Assembly (NCBI GenBank): GCA_028551475.1
Contig: CM052354.1
Location: 14,407,258-14,471,257 of the forward strand
Reading direction: 5' to 3'
DNA length: 64,000 bases
Origin: Casuarina equisetifolia
Taxonomy: Eukaryota; Streptophyta; Magnoliopsida; Fagales; Casuarinaceae
Shown here in pieces: positions 1 through 12,800 of this stretch. The position numbers and the translations under genes were made by a program. The notes under the pieces were generated by a model. The model saw nothing but the letters and a program-made list of their open reading frames with translations. It made no database searches and was not told the origin of the DNA. Numbering within the stretch: position 1 is the stretch's first letter; each line of letters begins with the position of its first letter.

Positions 1-329
1 TTTATAGCAAGTACTTGAACCTTGAATAGATTAGGGTTTCGGTTCAAACCTTTTTGAAATCCTTCCATTGGGATTTGATAGATTCAACATTGTACTAAAG
101 CAGGTGATGATTTTTTCAGCAAAATAGCCGTTCTAACATCCAGTCGCCTCACCATTCTTCCCGTTGGAGCCGTCATCATAGGAGAGAGAGATCGAGAGGA
201 GAAGAGTTTCAAAGTGCGGCTAGAGCTTCCATCTTTCAATCATAAGAGCTTATGCTCTTATTTGCTTCCATTCGCTTCCGTTTAGAATAAGTGGCTTTTT
301 TGAGGACGCTGCCGTTTCATGCTTCATAA
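1..329. other. unassigned AT-rich flank
   Basis: No open reading frame, RNA gene or recognised repeat is visible here. A purine-rich GAGAGAG tract lies near 181-205. The stretch leads directly into the 20-bp tandem array. Confidence 0.5.
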
Positions 330-509
330 TTCACGGGCTGAAGCTTTCATTTATGGGCTGAAGCACTTATTCATGGGCTGGAGCTTTCATTCACGGGCTG
401 AAGCTTTCGTTTACAGGCTGAAGCACTTATTCACGGGCTAGAGCTTTCATTCACGGGCTGAAGCACTTATTCACGAGCTGGAGTAATTATTCACGGGTTG
501 AATAAATAA
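330..509. repeat. 20-bp minisatellite, nine units
   Basis: Nine head-to-tail 20-bp units are visible. The consensus is close to TTCACGGGCTGAAGCTTTCA, alternating with a variant that ends in GAAGCACTTA. Register is kept exactly across all nine units. The last two units are the most diverged. No coding role is apparent, and the array is not seen elsewhere in the window. Confidence 0.93.
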
Positions 510-660
510 GCTTCATGTGTCCATATGTAAATATATGGTCAGTCCATTACACCTATACATACACCAATTCCAAGTATCAAAGTTCCTTTAACATAACCAA
601 GAATGTAGATTAATCTATGAAATAAAATATTCAAAAATTAAATCAACTTGGCTTCATATT
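510..660. other. unassigned spacer
   Basis: AT-rich sequence between the minisatellite and a Copia LTR fragment. Nothing recognisable was seen. Confidence 0.4.
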
Positions 661-895
661 TGATGTTGAATAATAAAATGTAGGAATCCGGTTACTTTAT
701 AATATCATTATTTGATATTATAATTTGCACACCTTTTACTTCCTTTGAGTTTTGATATGTGCACACAAGATCTCATATTGTCCATCATATATGCAAGTAT
801 GATAATCTATTTAATACATGTTCAAATAAATATAAAATTCTGTTTGACATATATTCTCATAAAATTTTTCTCAATCAAAACATACAAGCACATGA
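661..895 (-). mobile_element. fragment of SIRE-like Copia LTR
   Basis: The segment around 680-750 matches, in reverse orientation, the LTR of the Copia element at 45061. The shared block runs from the ATGTAGGAA region through the near-palindromic ATAATATCATTATTTGATATTAT to the TACACCTTTTACTTCC region. It also matches the minus-strand LTR at 37341-37420. Only an LTR fragment is present, directly abutting Gypsy sequence. The outer limits are approximate. Confidence 0.6.
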
Positions 896-2026
896 TTTTC
901 AACAAGATCATCCTAAGGAATGGACAAAATGGCTGCCATGGGCCAAGTATTGTTATAATACAAGTGTTCATTCTGCTACTCAGAAGACACTATATGAGGC
1001 TGTGTATGGAAAGGCCCCTCCTACTCTATTGTCTTACCTTCCAGGAATTCTGATGTAGCTGCTATTGACCAAGAATTAAGTTCCAGAGACACTGTCTTAA
1101 GGAACCTCAAGGAAAGGCTAAGGGGGGCTCAGAATCGGATGAAGAAGTACTATGATATGGGAAGGAAGGAAGAACAATTAGAAGTTGGTGATAAGGTATA
1201 TCTCAAACTTCAACCATACCAAAGCATTTCTGTGGTGGTTAGAAAGAATTATAAACTATCTCCAAGGTATTTTGGCCTTTTTGAAGTTTTGCAAAAGATA
1301 GGTGAAGTGGCTTACTAGTTGAAACTGCCCCTTGGATCTTGAATTCACAATATTTTTCATGTATCTATGCTGAAAAGATTCATTGGAAGACAAGTTGAGG
1401 TGTTGACAAACTGCCTACTTACTTAGAATCGGAAGATACAATCAGCCTTCAACCACAAGCAATTTTAGAGTATTGTTTAAAGAAGAAGCAACCTCAGTTC
1501 CTAGTTCATTGGCAACGACTGCCTATTCAAGACCGTTATTCTTCTTTCAACCTTGAGGACAAGGTTGCTGCCATGGGGAGAGGGATGCAGCAGTCCAAAA
1601 GGAAGGATAGCCACGTCATTCTTAAAAGCATACAACTCAGCAGTTGACGGCTAAAGATTAGATAAGAGCAAAGAGGATATTAATTGTCCTAGTCAGTTGA
1701 TCATTGTGTCTGTTAAGTCAAGCTGTTATGTTTGTTGAAGTCATTAAAGTTGTTAAGTTGGTTAGATTCTATTGATCCAGTTGTTAATTCAATTGCTATA
1801 AATAAAGAAGGAACCCGAGGGATAAGGTAGATGAGTTTTAGTTGAATCTGTGTAAACAGTGAGGTCTCGGGTTCCCTCTAAGCAATCCCTTTTAGTTGTA
1901 ATTCAAGTTCTTCTCTATTCAGTCAAATAGGGCGTAAAGCCAAGTTCGATCCTTCTGACTTCACACTGAATCCTCTCCCTTGCTCTAGACCAATCACTCG
2001 AGCTTTAGCCAAATCTTTACATCAAC
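896..2026 (+). mobile_element. 3' end of a Gypsy element: integrase tail and LTR
   Basis: The translation at about 900-1350 resembles the C-terminal part of plant Gypsy integrase. Visible pieces are WTKWLPWAKYCYNTSVHSAT, an AVYGKAPP motif, and a [11 protein letters not shown] segment, followed by a tail like [16 protein letters not shown] purine-rich tract near 1574-1588 could be the polypurine tract. Downstream sequence to about 2026 looks like an LTR with a TATA-like CTATAAATA at 1796. This is a broken fossil with many breaks. Both outer limits are approximate, and the element's 5' part is absent. Confidence 0.72.
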
Positions 2027-3119
2027 CCCTTGACCACTGCATACGCCCGCATAACACCACAACTATATGGCAACGAATACAAAGATAACTTGTAATAAAT
2101 GTATACAATAAGCAAGCAATTATTAGCACTACCATATGCTTCAATGACAGCATATATCAATAATTCACAATCAATAATCAGCAATCTAGTTTTGCAACTT
2201 GGCTTATTTTGCCGCAAATCTCTTGAAGGAAATCTCTAAGCTTTTCTGACCGTGTGCCCCTTTCTCCCTCTTTTATAGAATTTTGTCCTTCTCTGAGTTT
2301 GGCTTGATTTTGTGAGTATTGGAGACGAGGATAAAATTTCTTTGATGCTGTACGTGTTCGTTTCCTTGTGTATGTCAATATTTTCACAAATCCAATCGTT
2401 TGTCTTCAACCTTTTCCTCCTTTTAGACTTCATAGACAACTCAACCCATGTACTAAATTATTTTATCTTTACTTAGAGATCTTGTGCATATTTTCCTCAA
2501 CCAAAAAAAGAAAAAAATGATTCTAAGTTATTTCTTCCTCTTTTCGGTGAAACCCTAACTTCGTCATTTGCTTCTCTATTTTGGGCGAGCTGTTTCTGGT
2601 GAGATTGCGTTTAAGTGAAACGGCGAGTTGGCTGCTCGGGCCGGGTCATTGTTTTCAGTTTCATGGGTTCCCATATTTGATGGATCGTGGGATGACGCTT
2701 CGCTTAGGCCTAGCCGTCACGAAGTGCGCCCACACGGATCTGGGCTTGCCTTTCACGCGGCTGGTCTTTTATTTGCAATTTCTGGGCCTGCAATTTTAAT
2801 ACTTCTATAACAATAATTAGTATTAACTATAATTTTTGAAATATTTTTTGGGAAAAAATACATGTTCACATTTCTTGTGATATATATATATATATATATA
2901 TAAACTCAATATTTTTGTTTTGTATATCTATTGATATAGTAAAGTTCCTTTTCTCATTTAAAAATATTTGCTTTAAATCTTACACCAATACATTATTATT
3001 CAACATAAAAAATCCCAAAGAATTGGTTTGTGTGAAGAGGAAAATCCATCTATTTCAGCATGTGGAAACCCTTTAGAATAGGGAAATTAAACCTCCAGCA
3101 ACTTAGGGGGAGAAAGATG
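2027..3119. other. unassigned intergenic stretch
   Basis: There are short open frames on both strands but none with a recognisable domain. A locally GC-richer patch at about 2580-2790 stands out from the AT-rich surroundings. A (TA)11 run lies at 2881-2902. I cannot say whether the patch is an old repeat or a host gene fragment. Confidence 0.4.
2881..2902. repeat. (TA)11 microsatellite
   Basis: A perfect run of eleven TA dinucleotides. Confidence 0.95.
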
Positions 3120-3181
3120 AAAAATAACCTTCCTTTATAAGAGTTAGACCAAAAATAACCTTCCTTTATAAGAGTTAGATC
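3120..3181. repeat. 31-bp tandem duplication
   Basis: Two adjacent 31-bp copies (3120-3150 and 3151-3181) are nearly identical, differing only near the end. Each contains ACCTTCCTTTATAAGAG. This looks like a recent local duplication in non-coding DNA. Confidence 0.9.
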
Positions 3182-5511
3182 AAAACCAAATTATTAGTTC
3201 CCGATCAAAAATTAACAATACTTGTGAGGTTTTGGTCCAAAAATAAAACTGAAATGAATAGAATAAGCATTAGAAGACAAAAATTGAATTCACGATAGAA
3301 CTTAGTTCCAAGACCTATTAATCACTTTGTCATAGGCACTTAGTAAATAGTTAGGAATAAATTAGATGACAATATAGTTATAACTACTAGAAGAAGAAAT
3401 AGATTGTGATAAAATGTATATACCTAGCTAGATTTTTTTTAAAATATGAGGATCAATGTTTTTTTTGTTAATAGACTATATGCTTTTCAAATTTACCCCA
3501 ATCAACAAACAAATAAAACAAATAAAATACACTAACACAAAGATAATTAAATTTTGAAAGGTGGTTTGTCATGTCAATACTTACTCCACCCTAACCTAGC
3601 AACTTGCCAAACTCACCTCCAATTAATTATTTAATTGATTACAAGGGATAACCAATTCCTTAAACTTAGTTTCAAATTCTCTTCCAAGAATTTAATTTTC
3701 AGACTAAGCCTTTAACAAATATACAATTTGTAGTTCAAAAACTTTTGTCTAGTACTAGGAAATCAATACAAGATGATGTGGACAAAAGCTACAAATTTTG
3801 TTCAAACTCTAGCATTGTTCACTTGAAGAAAATTAGAGTAATAAAAATATATATTAAAGAGTAAGATGATTTCTATTAAGTAGAGTAGTAGAATAATCAA
3901 CTAAGAAAAGAAATCATTGAAGAATGAATGATAGTGTGAGCTCGAAAATCTTAAGTGTTGAAACTATTTTTCACTAGATTTGCTTCCATATGGAATGAAT
4001 CGATGGGAACAGCTTTATGGATCATCTATTGCTACTTTGCCATCTTCTTTAATGGGAAGATTTCAAAAACTAAGCTTCAATTGTAAGAAACAAACTAGAC
4101 TTGACATGCTTGCACTAGCTTCCATTCTTTCTTCCAAATAGACAAGATAGAAATCTGAAATGAGTTTCATGGAACTAACTTGTTTTCTATTTTTGGAGAA
4201 AACCCGTTGCCAAGAAGGACAAGGTCTCAGTTGGGTTTGTTTTTGAGCTTTAAAAGAAATGTTGTCATGTTGAGCTCTTTAGAGGTGTGTTTGAGAAGCT
4301 TTTGGTGTAGCAACTCAAATGAACCATGCTGTTTTTCCTTATTTACACTCTCTCTTCTCTTTATCTTTAATTTCTTGCTTTTAGGAGTCGTGAGGTGTGC
4401 TCAAGAAGTTTCTTTTGAGGGCTTTGTGGCCACTACCAAACAAAAATCTAGGAGACTTGTGCGATCCCCTTTGACATTTCTTCATTCAGCCCATGGCTAT
4501 CAAGCTTCCATGTTAAGTCATCATTGTCCACATGTTTCAAACTCTTTCTTCCATAAGCGACGTCAAACTCTTCCCCCAAATGGCCACATGCTACGAATGA
4601 ATAAAAAACATGTAGTTAGACACCAAAAACCCAAGAACAAACATTACTAAATATTCTCAAAACATTTTCTTAGAAGGTTCTTGTACTTGTAGTTTGTATT
4701 TCGTTCACTTTTATATTTTTATCTCAAAATGTTTCTATACATTTATATCCTCAAAATAATATTTCAGAATAATATTTCAACATTGAGGAAGCACTGAAAA
4801 TTCTGAAAGAACAAAGGTTGCTTACCAAAGAGAGCAATTGCGCGTATGGGAAAATTAAGATAAAGTTCCTAGACGAAGAGAAGGTTGACGTACTAAGAGA
4901 TGAAGATCTGATGTGAGTTACAACACCAGGAGGCAAGACAAACGAACGAGCTAGAGGTGGCATAACTTTAGTAGAGTCAATTCCTTAGCTAGGGTTAGTG
5001 TTTTGTGCTCAATCACTAAATGCTTAACAAGGCTATCAACGACAAAATTATCCCAATTGAGCTAAGATCGGGCTTAGACTTGCCTATGATGGCAAGCAAA
5101 TAGAAACTCTCATTGGGTTGAGTGTAAAAATGAGGAAAACTTTTCATTCAAATGGCAAGATACAAAATATATGAGTTTTTATAATCTTATCTTGCACCTT
5201 AACCATTTTGCCAAAAGACCTAAGTTTGAAAACTAATCTTAATATATTTAATTTAATTATTGTTATCTACTTAAGCTCCATAAACCTAAGCTTATTACAG
5301 CCCCTGTAAGCCCATAACAACACCCTACTACCGACCAATCCTTTAATTAATCTAGTTGAGTGTCCTGCCTTCCCTAGTTGTAGAAGCCCTTAGCATAGTA
5401 CCTAACCATAATGACTACTAACCACATGGCTTGCACCATTTATTATAGCACGTACTTTAGCTCTAGTCTTTCCAATCTCATCCTCCAATGACTCGTTCAA
5501 TTCTTCGCCAA
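3182..5511. other. unassigned AT-rich stretch
   Basis: An open frame of 156 codons at 4180-4650 has no recognisable domain, and its composition looks accidental. No splice-linked gene model could be supported. Parts may be old transposon sequence, since an Athila-like LTR begins immediately after. I see nothing firm. Confidence 0.4.
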
Positions 5512-6907
5512 TGATAACTATATTTTTATAGAGTTATTTTGATTATTTTAAAATATAAATAATACAAGTTTTATAAGATAATATTTAAGTTTTGATATAT
5601 TTATACAAATTTGTGTTATTTATGTAGCAAATCCCAAAAAAGCAAAAGAAAGAAAGAAAAAGAGAGTTACAATATGGTATGTGGACAAAAAAAAAAAAAA
5701 AGGAAAGGATTCAAAGCAACAAGAAGGCAATGTGTAAAAAGCCAAAAGAAGAAAGGAAAAAGACAAAAAAGAAAAAAAAGAAAAGGAAGGAAATAAAGGA
5801 AAAGATCGAAAAAGTGAATTATGAATTGGGTAAGACAAGGGCACGCGGCCCAAGAGGAGCATAAAAGGAACGTGAAAGTGGAGGAACGTGAAGAGAAGAG
5901 AGGCACTGCACAGGAGAGAGAAAAGAAAAAAAAAAAGGGAGAAACCGTGTGTTGTCGTGGGAACCAAGAAAGAGAAAGCCAAAGAAGAAAAAAAGAAATA
6001 GAGACGCAAATGCTTTTCTCTACTTCTTATCATTCTTAAATTGTAAGAATTTTATAAAGAATTTTTAAAGAAAAGACAGTGTGGTGACAACTTTCTTATT
6101 TTTTTATTTAAAATATTTTGCTTAATTTTTACTATTACTTTGATTTGGTATTTCATTATGTTCTAAACTTCTTTTATTAGAGTGAAGATGTTGTCAAACT
6201 ATGATGATGTGAATTTTATAAGTTTTCATGCTTTGCAAGATATTTTATTTATGTGAGTTATATATTATTATGCTTAATACTTTTAAATGATTGGCCCATC
6301 ACTTGAATGATATGATGTACATGTTAGAGACTGAAAGGTAATAATATGCAATTACTTTTTATAATATATAATCATAAGTTAAATGTGGATAGACATATAC
6401 CATGTTATTTGTGTGGCTTTTGGTGATAAGATGATCGAAAGATTTATTGTAAACTAGGAATATTCACAGATCTTCATGTATTTGGTTTGTTTCAATTCAC
6501 ATATAGAAATATAGTGAATTAATAAACTAAATAGGTTTACTATACCTAGACATAGGATACTAAATAAATTAAAAAATTCTGCCATCACATATGTAATATC
6601 ATTTTTGCAGATATAAACTATAAAAATTTATATCTAGTAGTTATAGTGAAATCGAAAGCTCTAACATATTTCTCATCTTGATTTTTCTTACTTGGATTCA
6701 ATTTTAATTAGTCTTGAGTTTTCATTTTTGAAATTTTAAATTTTAATTCATCATCAACAATATTTTGATTTGCTAGATAAATTTTAGGATTAATTCATCG
6801 TTAGTACTTAATTAGTTTAGTATTCACCAATCTTCGTGAGACGATACTTTTCTTATCATTATATTACTTGTTCGACATGTTCACTTGCATCTAAATTTCT
6901 CCGAACA
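5512..6907 (+). mobile_element. Athila-like LTR, probably solo (copy 1)
   Basis: It begins TGATAACTAT and ends CTCCGAACA, and is homologous over most of its length to the LTRs at 24159, 27368, 30442, 43807 and 56977. The flanking 5-mers are GCCAA (5507-5511) and ACCAA (6908-6912), which agree at four of five positions and suggest an old target duplication. No internal element sequence follows. The downstream flank soon becomes decayed Copia pol. An adenine/purine-rich tract at 5630-5960 lies inside it. Confidence 0.78.
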
Positions 6908-8465
6908 ACCAACCTTAATTCAAGCCTCTCTTTATGGCACTATCACTAATACAATTTCTCCTTCATCTGAGCATAATCTTCTAGACTTCCTAAACCAACT
7001 TCTTCTATTAAGACTAGAGCACAAAAAGTATTTTCAAACCTAATCCAAAGTATGCACTTACAATTGTAATAATTACTCCTATCCTTAACTCAAAGCAATT
7101 TCCCATGAGTGGAATGTGGCAATGAAGGAGGAATTGAAGGCCTTGAAGAAAACTAATACATGGACTTTAGTACCTAGACATCCCAAAATGCATGTTGTTG
7201 GCTGTAAATGAGTTTAAGCTTTCACAAATGGATCCTTTTCATGCCTAAAAGCCAAGTTAGTTGCAAAAGGCTTTCATCAAGTTGCTAGTATAGACTTTCT
7301 TGATACTTTCTCTCTTGTGGGGTGGCCAACTACAATTAGACTAATGTTGTCCTTAGCCATTTTTTGTTAGACTAATTTACAATTCGATGTCTCCAATGCA
7401 TTCATATATAGATTTCTAGATAGTCTTGTTTACACGGAAAGTCTTTGGGCTTCATTGATCAAATTGCTCCCATAGTTGTGTGTCATCTACACTGAGGTTT
7501 CTATGGCTTAAAACAAGCCTCATGAGCATGGTTTGATTAGCTTAATTCTTACCTTTTAGAATATGGATTCTTTTGCTCAGCCTTTGATTCCTCCCTCTTC
7601 ATTTACAATCTTGGATCTATTACTTACCACAAGCAATTTAACTGAAGTTGTCTAGGAATTGATGAAGCAGTTGCAGTCACGGTTTCCACTTAAGACACTC
7701 AATACAATTCCTTTTTTCTATTCTTTTTTCTTTTTTTTTTCTTTTTTCCTTAGGCATAGAGATTATCCCTAAGCCCATCTCTAAGCCTAGTGGTTTCATT
7801 CCCTCACACTGAGAGTTTGTTCTTGACATCCTAAGATGGGCTTCTATATTGTATTGCAAGCCAATAACAACACCAATGGCAACCAAGTCACCTATCGTTC
7901 CTAATCCAACTCAGTCATGCACTACTCCTTTCTTTGTTCAGGAGTGTTCATGGGGCATTGCAATATTTAACCATTACTAGACCAAGCTTGCCTTTCTAGT
8001 GGACAAATTGTGCCATTCAATGCACTTTTCCACAAACTTGAATTACCATCTCTGAAGAGATTATTATGATATCTACGACACACATTGTCTTTTGACCTTT
8101 GACTTCATTCTCACAGCACATGCATTTATGTGGATATAGTGACTTAGATTCGACTTGATGTAAAGCCACTCGTTGCTCAACCTTTGGCTTCTACTTTTAT
8201 CTAGGCAATAACCTAATTTCATGAAGCCTAGAGCACCAATCCACCATAGCATCATCTTCGAGCTTTGGCTTCTATAGCTATAGAATCAACATGGTTATAG
8301 GTTAGACAAAACAAGTAGAAATTGATTTTCACTTTGTGCGGGAAAAGGTAACTCTTATTTTTATTACAACAAAGTACTTCTCAACCAAGCAGTAGATTGT
8401 TGATATCCTAACCAAGCCACTTCTCAAGACGACAACTATTCCGCATCATTTACAACTCTAGTTTA
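6908..8465 (+). mobile_element. decayed Copia pol fragment
   Basis: Copia reverse transcriptase and RNase H similarity runs through several frames. Visible pieces are EWNVAMKEELKALKKTNTWT near 7115, a YGLKQAS-like piece near 7510, a PMATKSPIVPNP piece near 7880, and a tail near 8320-8430 resembling the end of Copia RNase H. This is a strongly broken fossil with many breaks and no recognisable LTR pair. It appears older than the adjoining LTR at 5512-6907, judged by decay. Confidence 0.75.
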
Positions 8466-9832
8466 GATGAGTTCAGCTCTTGTCAAGAGTTCTATAGTAG
8501 GCACAAATGTCAGTGTCATTGTTAATGCTTTAAGTAATATAAGCAGAGCTTTACAAGGCAAAACACATCTCTCTCCGTATCTCAATTTTCTACTCACAGT
8601 ACCTAACTTCAGTGACTACAGTAGTATCCTCCTAGACTGTGATCAGCGTGAAAGCCATCCTTGCCGACAATTGACTCTGCTGGAAGAAGATGCCCATCGC
8701 GTGCCCCTTGTCGCGCTGAGAGGGTTTCAGGTCGACAAAGAATTAAGAATTGCAACAGTCCTGTCTTGGCCATGGTATTGAGGCATGACAGTGAGTTAGG
8801 TCGGCAAAGCCTCCCCAAGACATGAGTTTGAGATAACTAGAACGGAGCTATGATAAAGCCAGAGTAAGAATCTTTCGTAAGGGACCATTTGAAATCAAGC
8901 TAAGAACCAGGTAGGTCAGGCTTCCCTCAAAATATCCCACAATCCGTCAAAAGAAACACTTCTTCCCTCTCCCTTGATGAGCGGCACCGTCCACAAGCCC
9001 GATCCTGTACCGCAAGCCATATTGTATTCTGTATAAGGATTTTATCCCATGCTAACCGTGAGTAATTTATGTCATCCTCACAAAGTAAAAATGATTGATA
9101 TGCAGCACAAGCATACCGAAGGACATTAGAGAAGTTGATTATAATTTAAGTAAACTGTCAAATAATGTTAAGAATAGCCAAAATTAGTTGAAAGATTTTC
9201 ACTCAGACAACTCCCTTCTGGCCCTAATGGTGTGGTGAGTCTCTCGGGACGCATCAACTCCACATTGTTCCTAAACAGTTGGTGCTATTGGCATTACTCA
9301 TAGTATGATCAAGGAAAAATATGGGAAGTATTCAAGAGGCCGGAAACAAAAAAGAAAAAACAAAAAGCAATAGAAGTTTTGCCACTGTAGGTTGAAATCG
9401 ATCAACTTATAGCTACTTTCTCTATCACCTTAAACATTGTAAAATTGTCTGTGCGTGAAGACTGAAAAATGATGCATCCACTTTAGAGCATCAGAATGAA
9501 TCTTACCAGGTTTCCGGTGAGGTATTTATGTACTAGATACATGCTTCCTCGTTGAAATTTCACAACTTGACCCCTCTTTACACCATAAAAGAAAACTTTA
9601 AGTCTGATATGTTATGTACAACCCAAGAGCACATCAAAAGGGCAAACTCAATACAAGCGCATGCTCTTTGCACCAACACTCCCGTCTATTGAAGTGGTGG
9701 ATGTTAACCAATCACACCAGGTAGCATTCTCAAAAAGCACTGACCGGATGGAAGTACACCTTTTTGAGGCACACAAAACACTTGGATTCCTCAAGAAAAT
9801 CTTTGACGACATTCAGATAGCCACATGCTTTT
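8466..9832. other. 3' flank of the IF-2 gene
   Basis: This lies between the decayed Copia and the IF-2 stop codon. The part nearest the gene (about 9500-9832) is presumably the 3' untranslated region of the minus-strand transcript. No strong AATAAA-type signal stands out, so the transcript end is not placed. A locally GC-richer block at about 8600-9010 has no recognised coding content. Confidence 0.4.
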
Positions 9833-12800
9833 CTATGATTTAATTCCTGCTCCTTCAAGTGCTGCTGCCATGGAGGCTGATGCCTCTTCAAGGGTCCGCT
9901 TCTTCTGAACTGTACTGAAGGCCTCAAGAACATCTCCTACCTCCCAATCACTATAATCTTCCATCCCAATTCCACATTCTAGTCCAGCATTTACCTGGCC
10001 AAGAGGAAAAGCTGCATTTTAAAGAGAAGACACAAAAATTGCATGCTCAGACAACAACAGATTCAGGGTGACAGTCTAATCCCAAAAGGTTTTGCCCATG
10101 AATGGAGGCCTTGGATTTGATGTTTGCAGTATGGCCTCTTTTGCATCAATTAGTATCTGATACTCTAATTCTGATGGAGTATAAAGGGTGGTACATTCTG
10201 CTAGTAACTAGCAAAAAGGCAGAAATCATTATTGATAACAATATTTGCCTAATCAGGCTTTCCATTGGAATAGTCATTTCCACTTTTTATGCTTTTTACA
10301 CATGCAATCGCTACAAGTCAACATTATAAAGTAAAAATCAACAGATTGCCAAAAAAGGTTTGAAAGCAAGCAAACTGTTAAAATAATTATCAAATTATCC
10401 ACATGATAATGGTTGCTATGAATTTTCATGTGCTGTGACTTGTGGAAGTAATAAGTTCCAATCACCTATGGATTTCAACTCGAAGGAAGAAAATGAAAGA
10501 GCCAGCACACATGCTAAACATATTATAATTATTTCCATATCAGATATAAACGCAAAACATATGATGCAATTAAAAGCTTTATGGCCCACAGTAAATGGAA
10601 ACACACCCTGTACCCATTATAATGGTGCTATTACCTCCTATAAGCATCCAAATAGCTATACAATGCAACGTAATGCTGATTTTTGACTTTAGTCACCTTT
10701 TGCTTAGCTCTCAATTGGCAACAGAAATATATATATATAAATAAAAAATAAAGGGATTTAAATAAACAAATAAAGCATAGCAAATTTTCCTTCTGCTCAT
10801 TTCTAGCTTCCAGAAACCAATCAGAAGATTAAATAGGAAAAAAGAATATGCTCTTACTAAAGCTATGAAAACTATTCTTTATTCACTTCAGGTTATGTGC
10901 ACGTTCACCTTTTCCAAAACTGGCTCCTTTTTTCCATAAATACCCAAATTTTTCTAAGTCTTATTCTCAAGTCACCTGTTATTCCACAGATTAAAACAAT
11001 TTTAAGTCAGAAGAACACCATTTAACCATGCTTTGAAAAACAATCATGCTTAAGTACTCAATTGAAGTCTAGCTCTTTCAGACAAGGCCATTCATACGCA
11101 TTTTCCTTCAGTTAACTTCTACGTTCCGAGAGGCAACAAGAGGACTAAATAGCATAAAAGAAGAAACCCTCCATTAGGGGTGATTGACTCTAAATCCTTT
11201 AGTTGCAATCGACTTCAAATTATGTGTATTTCAATTTTCACAAAACTGCTTTCTTTTTAATAAGCACCCTAAGATTCTAAGTCTTTGTCTCAAATCAAAT
11301 ATTATCCTAAAGTTGAAAGCAGTTTAAACCAGAAGACCACCATTCAACCATACTTCCTTGAAAAGACAGGCAAGCTTTCAGTACTTAACTGAAGTATAAT
11401 TCTTTATTAGTTGTCGTTAGAAAGCAAATGATGATAGAAATATGTTTCTTTTAAGTCCCAAAAATTTGACAAGCTTTCCCAATCCAATGGAATTGCAAGT
11501 TCAGAAATGTAGACTGTCATTTTTCCTTAAGGATTTAGATATACTAAAACTCTGGTAAGTCTAAAACCAACATAATGTAAAGTTTGTTATAGTCATACCT
11601 CCTTCACCATTTCCTTAACCCGTCTCAGTGAATCAAGAATGCCAACATAAACTACTTTGCCTTTACGAATAACCCGAATGCCACAACTTTTTACAACTTT
11701 TCCATCAATCACCATGCAGCCAGCAACACGACCACTGCCACTGCTGAAAACAGCTCGGACTTCTGCTGAACCAATTGTTACTTGTTCCTATCAAAATAAG
11801 AGCAAAATCCCCTAAGCTGTAAATCTTCAGAACCAGAACTTAAAAGGATATTTATTTAGAACTGTTTTGTCTATAAGGCAGGAGACAAAACAGCATGCTT
11901 GTTTGATGAAAGTATCCACATAACCAGTATATGAAAACTGCTATGATAATAGATGCCAGTCCCTAATCATGTCCAGGCAAAGAGAATAATACAATTAATG
12001 CATCTGGGATGTCCCTTGGATGCTCATCCTATGCTCCCCTACCTATGAATACAGAATGGTCCAGTCAACGCTAAAAAACAGTGAATGAATAATTTGATTC
12101 TTGAAAGATGCCAACAGGACAAGATGAGGTCAACAGCAATGAAGGTAAAGGTAGTGATAACAACATGATCCACAAGGATTTGGCAGAGAATCATGCCCCT
12201 GAGCATGCATTTGGGCTAAGGCTAGTTTCCCATGTTAGATGCAATGTCCATACTAGTATACACTTCATATCACGACTGTTTCACATGAAGAAAAATAAGT
12301 TACCTATATATGACCATTGAAAGATTGGAAGCTAAGATGAATTTAGCACAAGACATGCCAGTACATGATGTTGACATCAAAATCGATCTAAACATAGCTG
12401 TGATATATAGACTTTGCACCCGCTAAGTATCTACAATCAGTCTTTAGTTTAAAATAACAGTTGATATAAACTATCTGAATTAACCTGAACAGCATCTAGA
12501 AGTCCTTCCATTGCATCCCGCACATCATCAATAAGTTCATAGATGATTCTATACAGCCGAATCTCGACTCCTTTGTTTTCTGCATATCTTTTCACAGAAC
12601 CTGGAGCTCTGACATTAAACCCTAAAATAATAGCTTTGCTCACAACTGCAAGATCAACATCGCTGGAGCTTACATCACCAGTTGCTTCCAAGAGAAACTT
12701 TAGGGAGACATTATCTTGTGGGAGCACCTCTAGGGCTTGCCTAACAGCCTCAATCGATCCCTAACCATGAAGACAATGAAGCTCAGTTGCAAGTTACAGA

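Noticed and set aside
4180-4650. 156-codon open frame on the plus strand
   Set aside because: No recognisable domain, atypical composition, no partner exons or promoter signals; best treated as a chance frame.
5611-6039. Lysine-rich and phenylalanine-rich open frames on both strands
   Set aside because: They arise from the adenine/purine-rich tract inside the Athila-like LTR and show no domain.
8467-8818. Short frames on both strands in a GC-richer block near the IF-2 3' end
   Set aside because: No similarity to a known family and no supported splice structure; left as unassigned.
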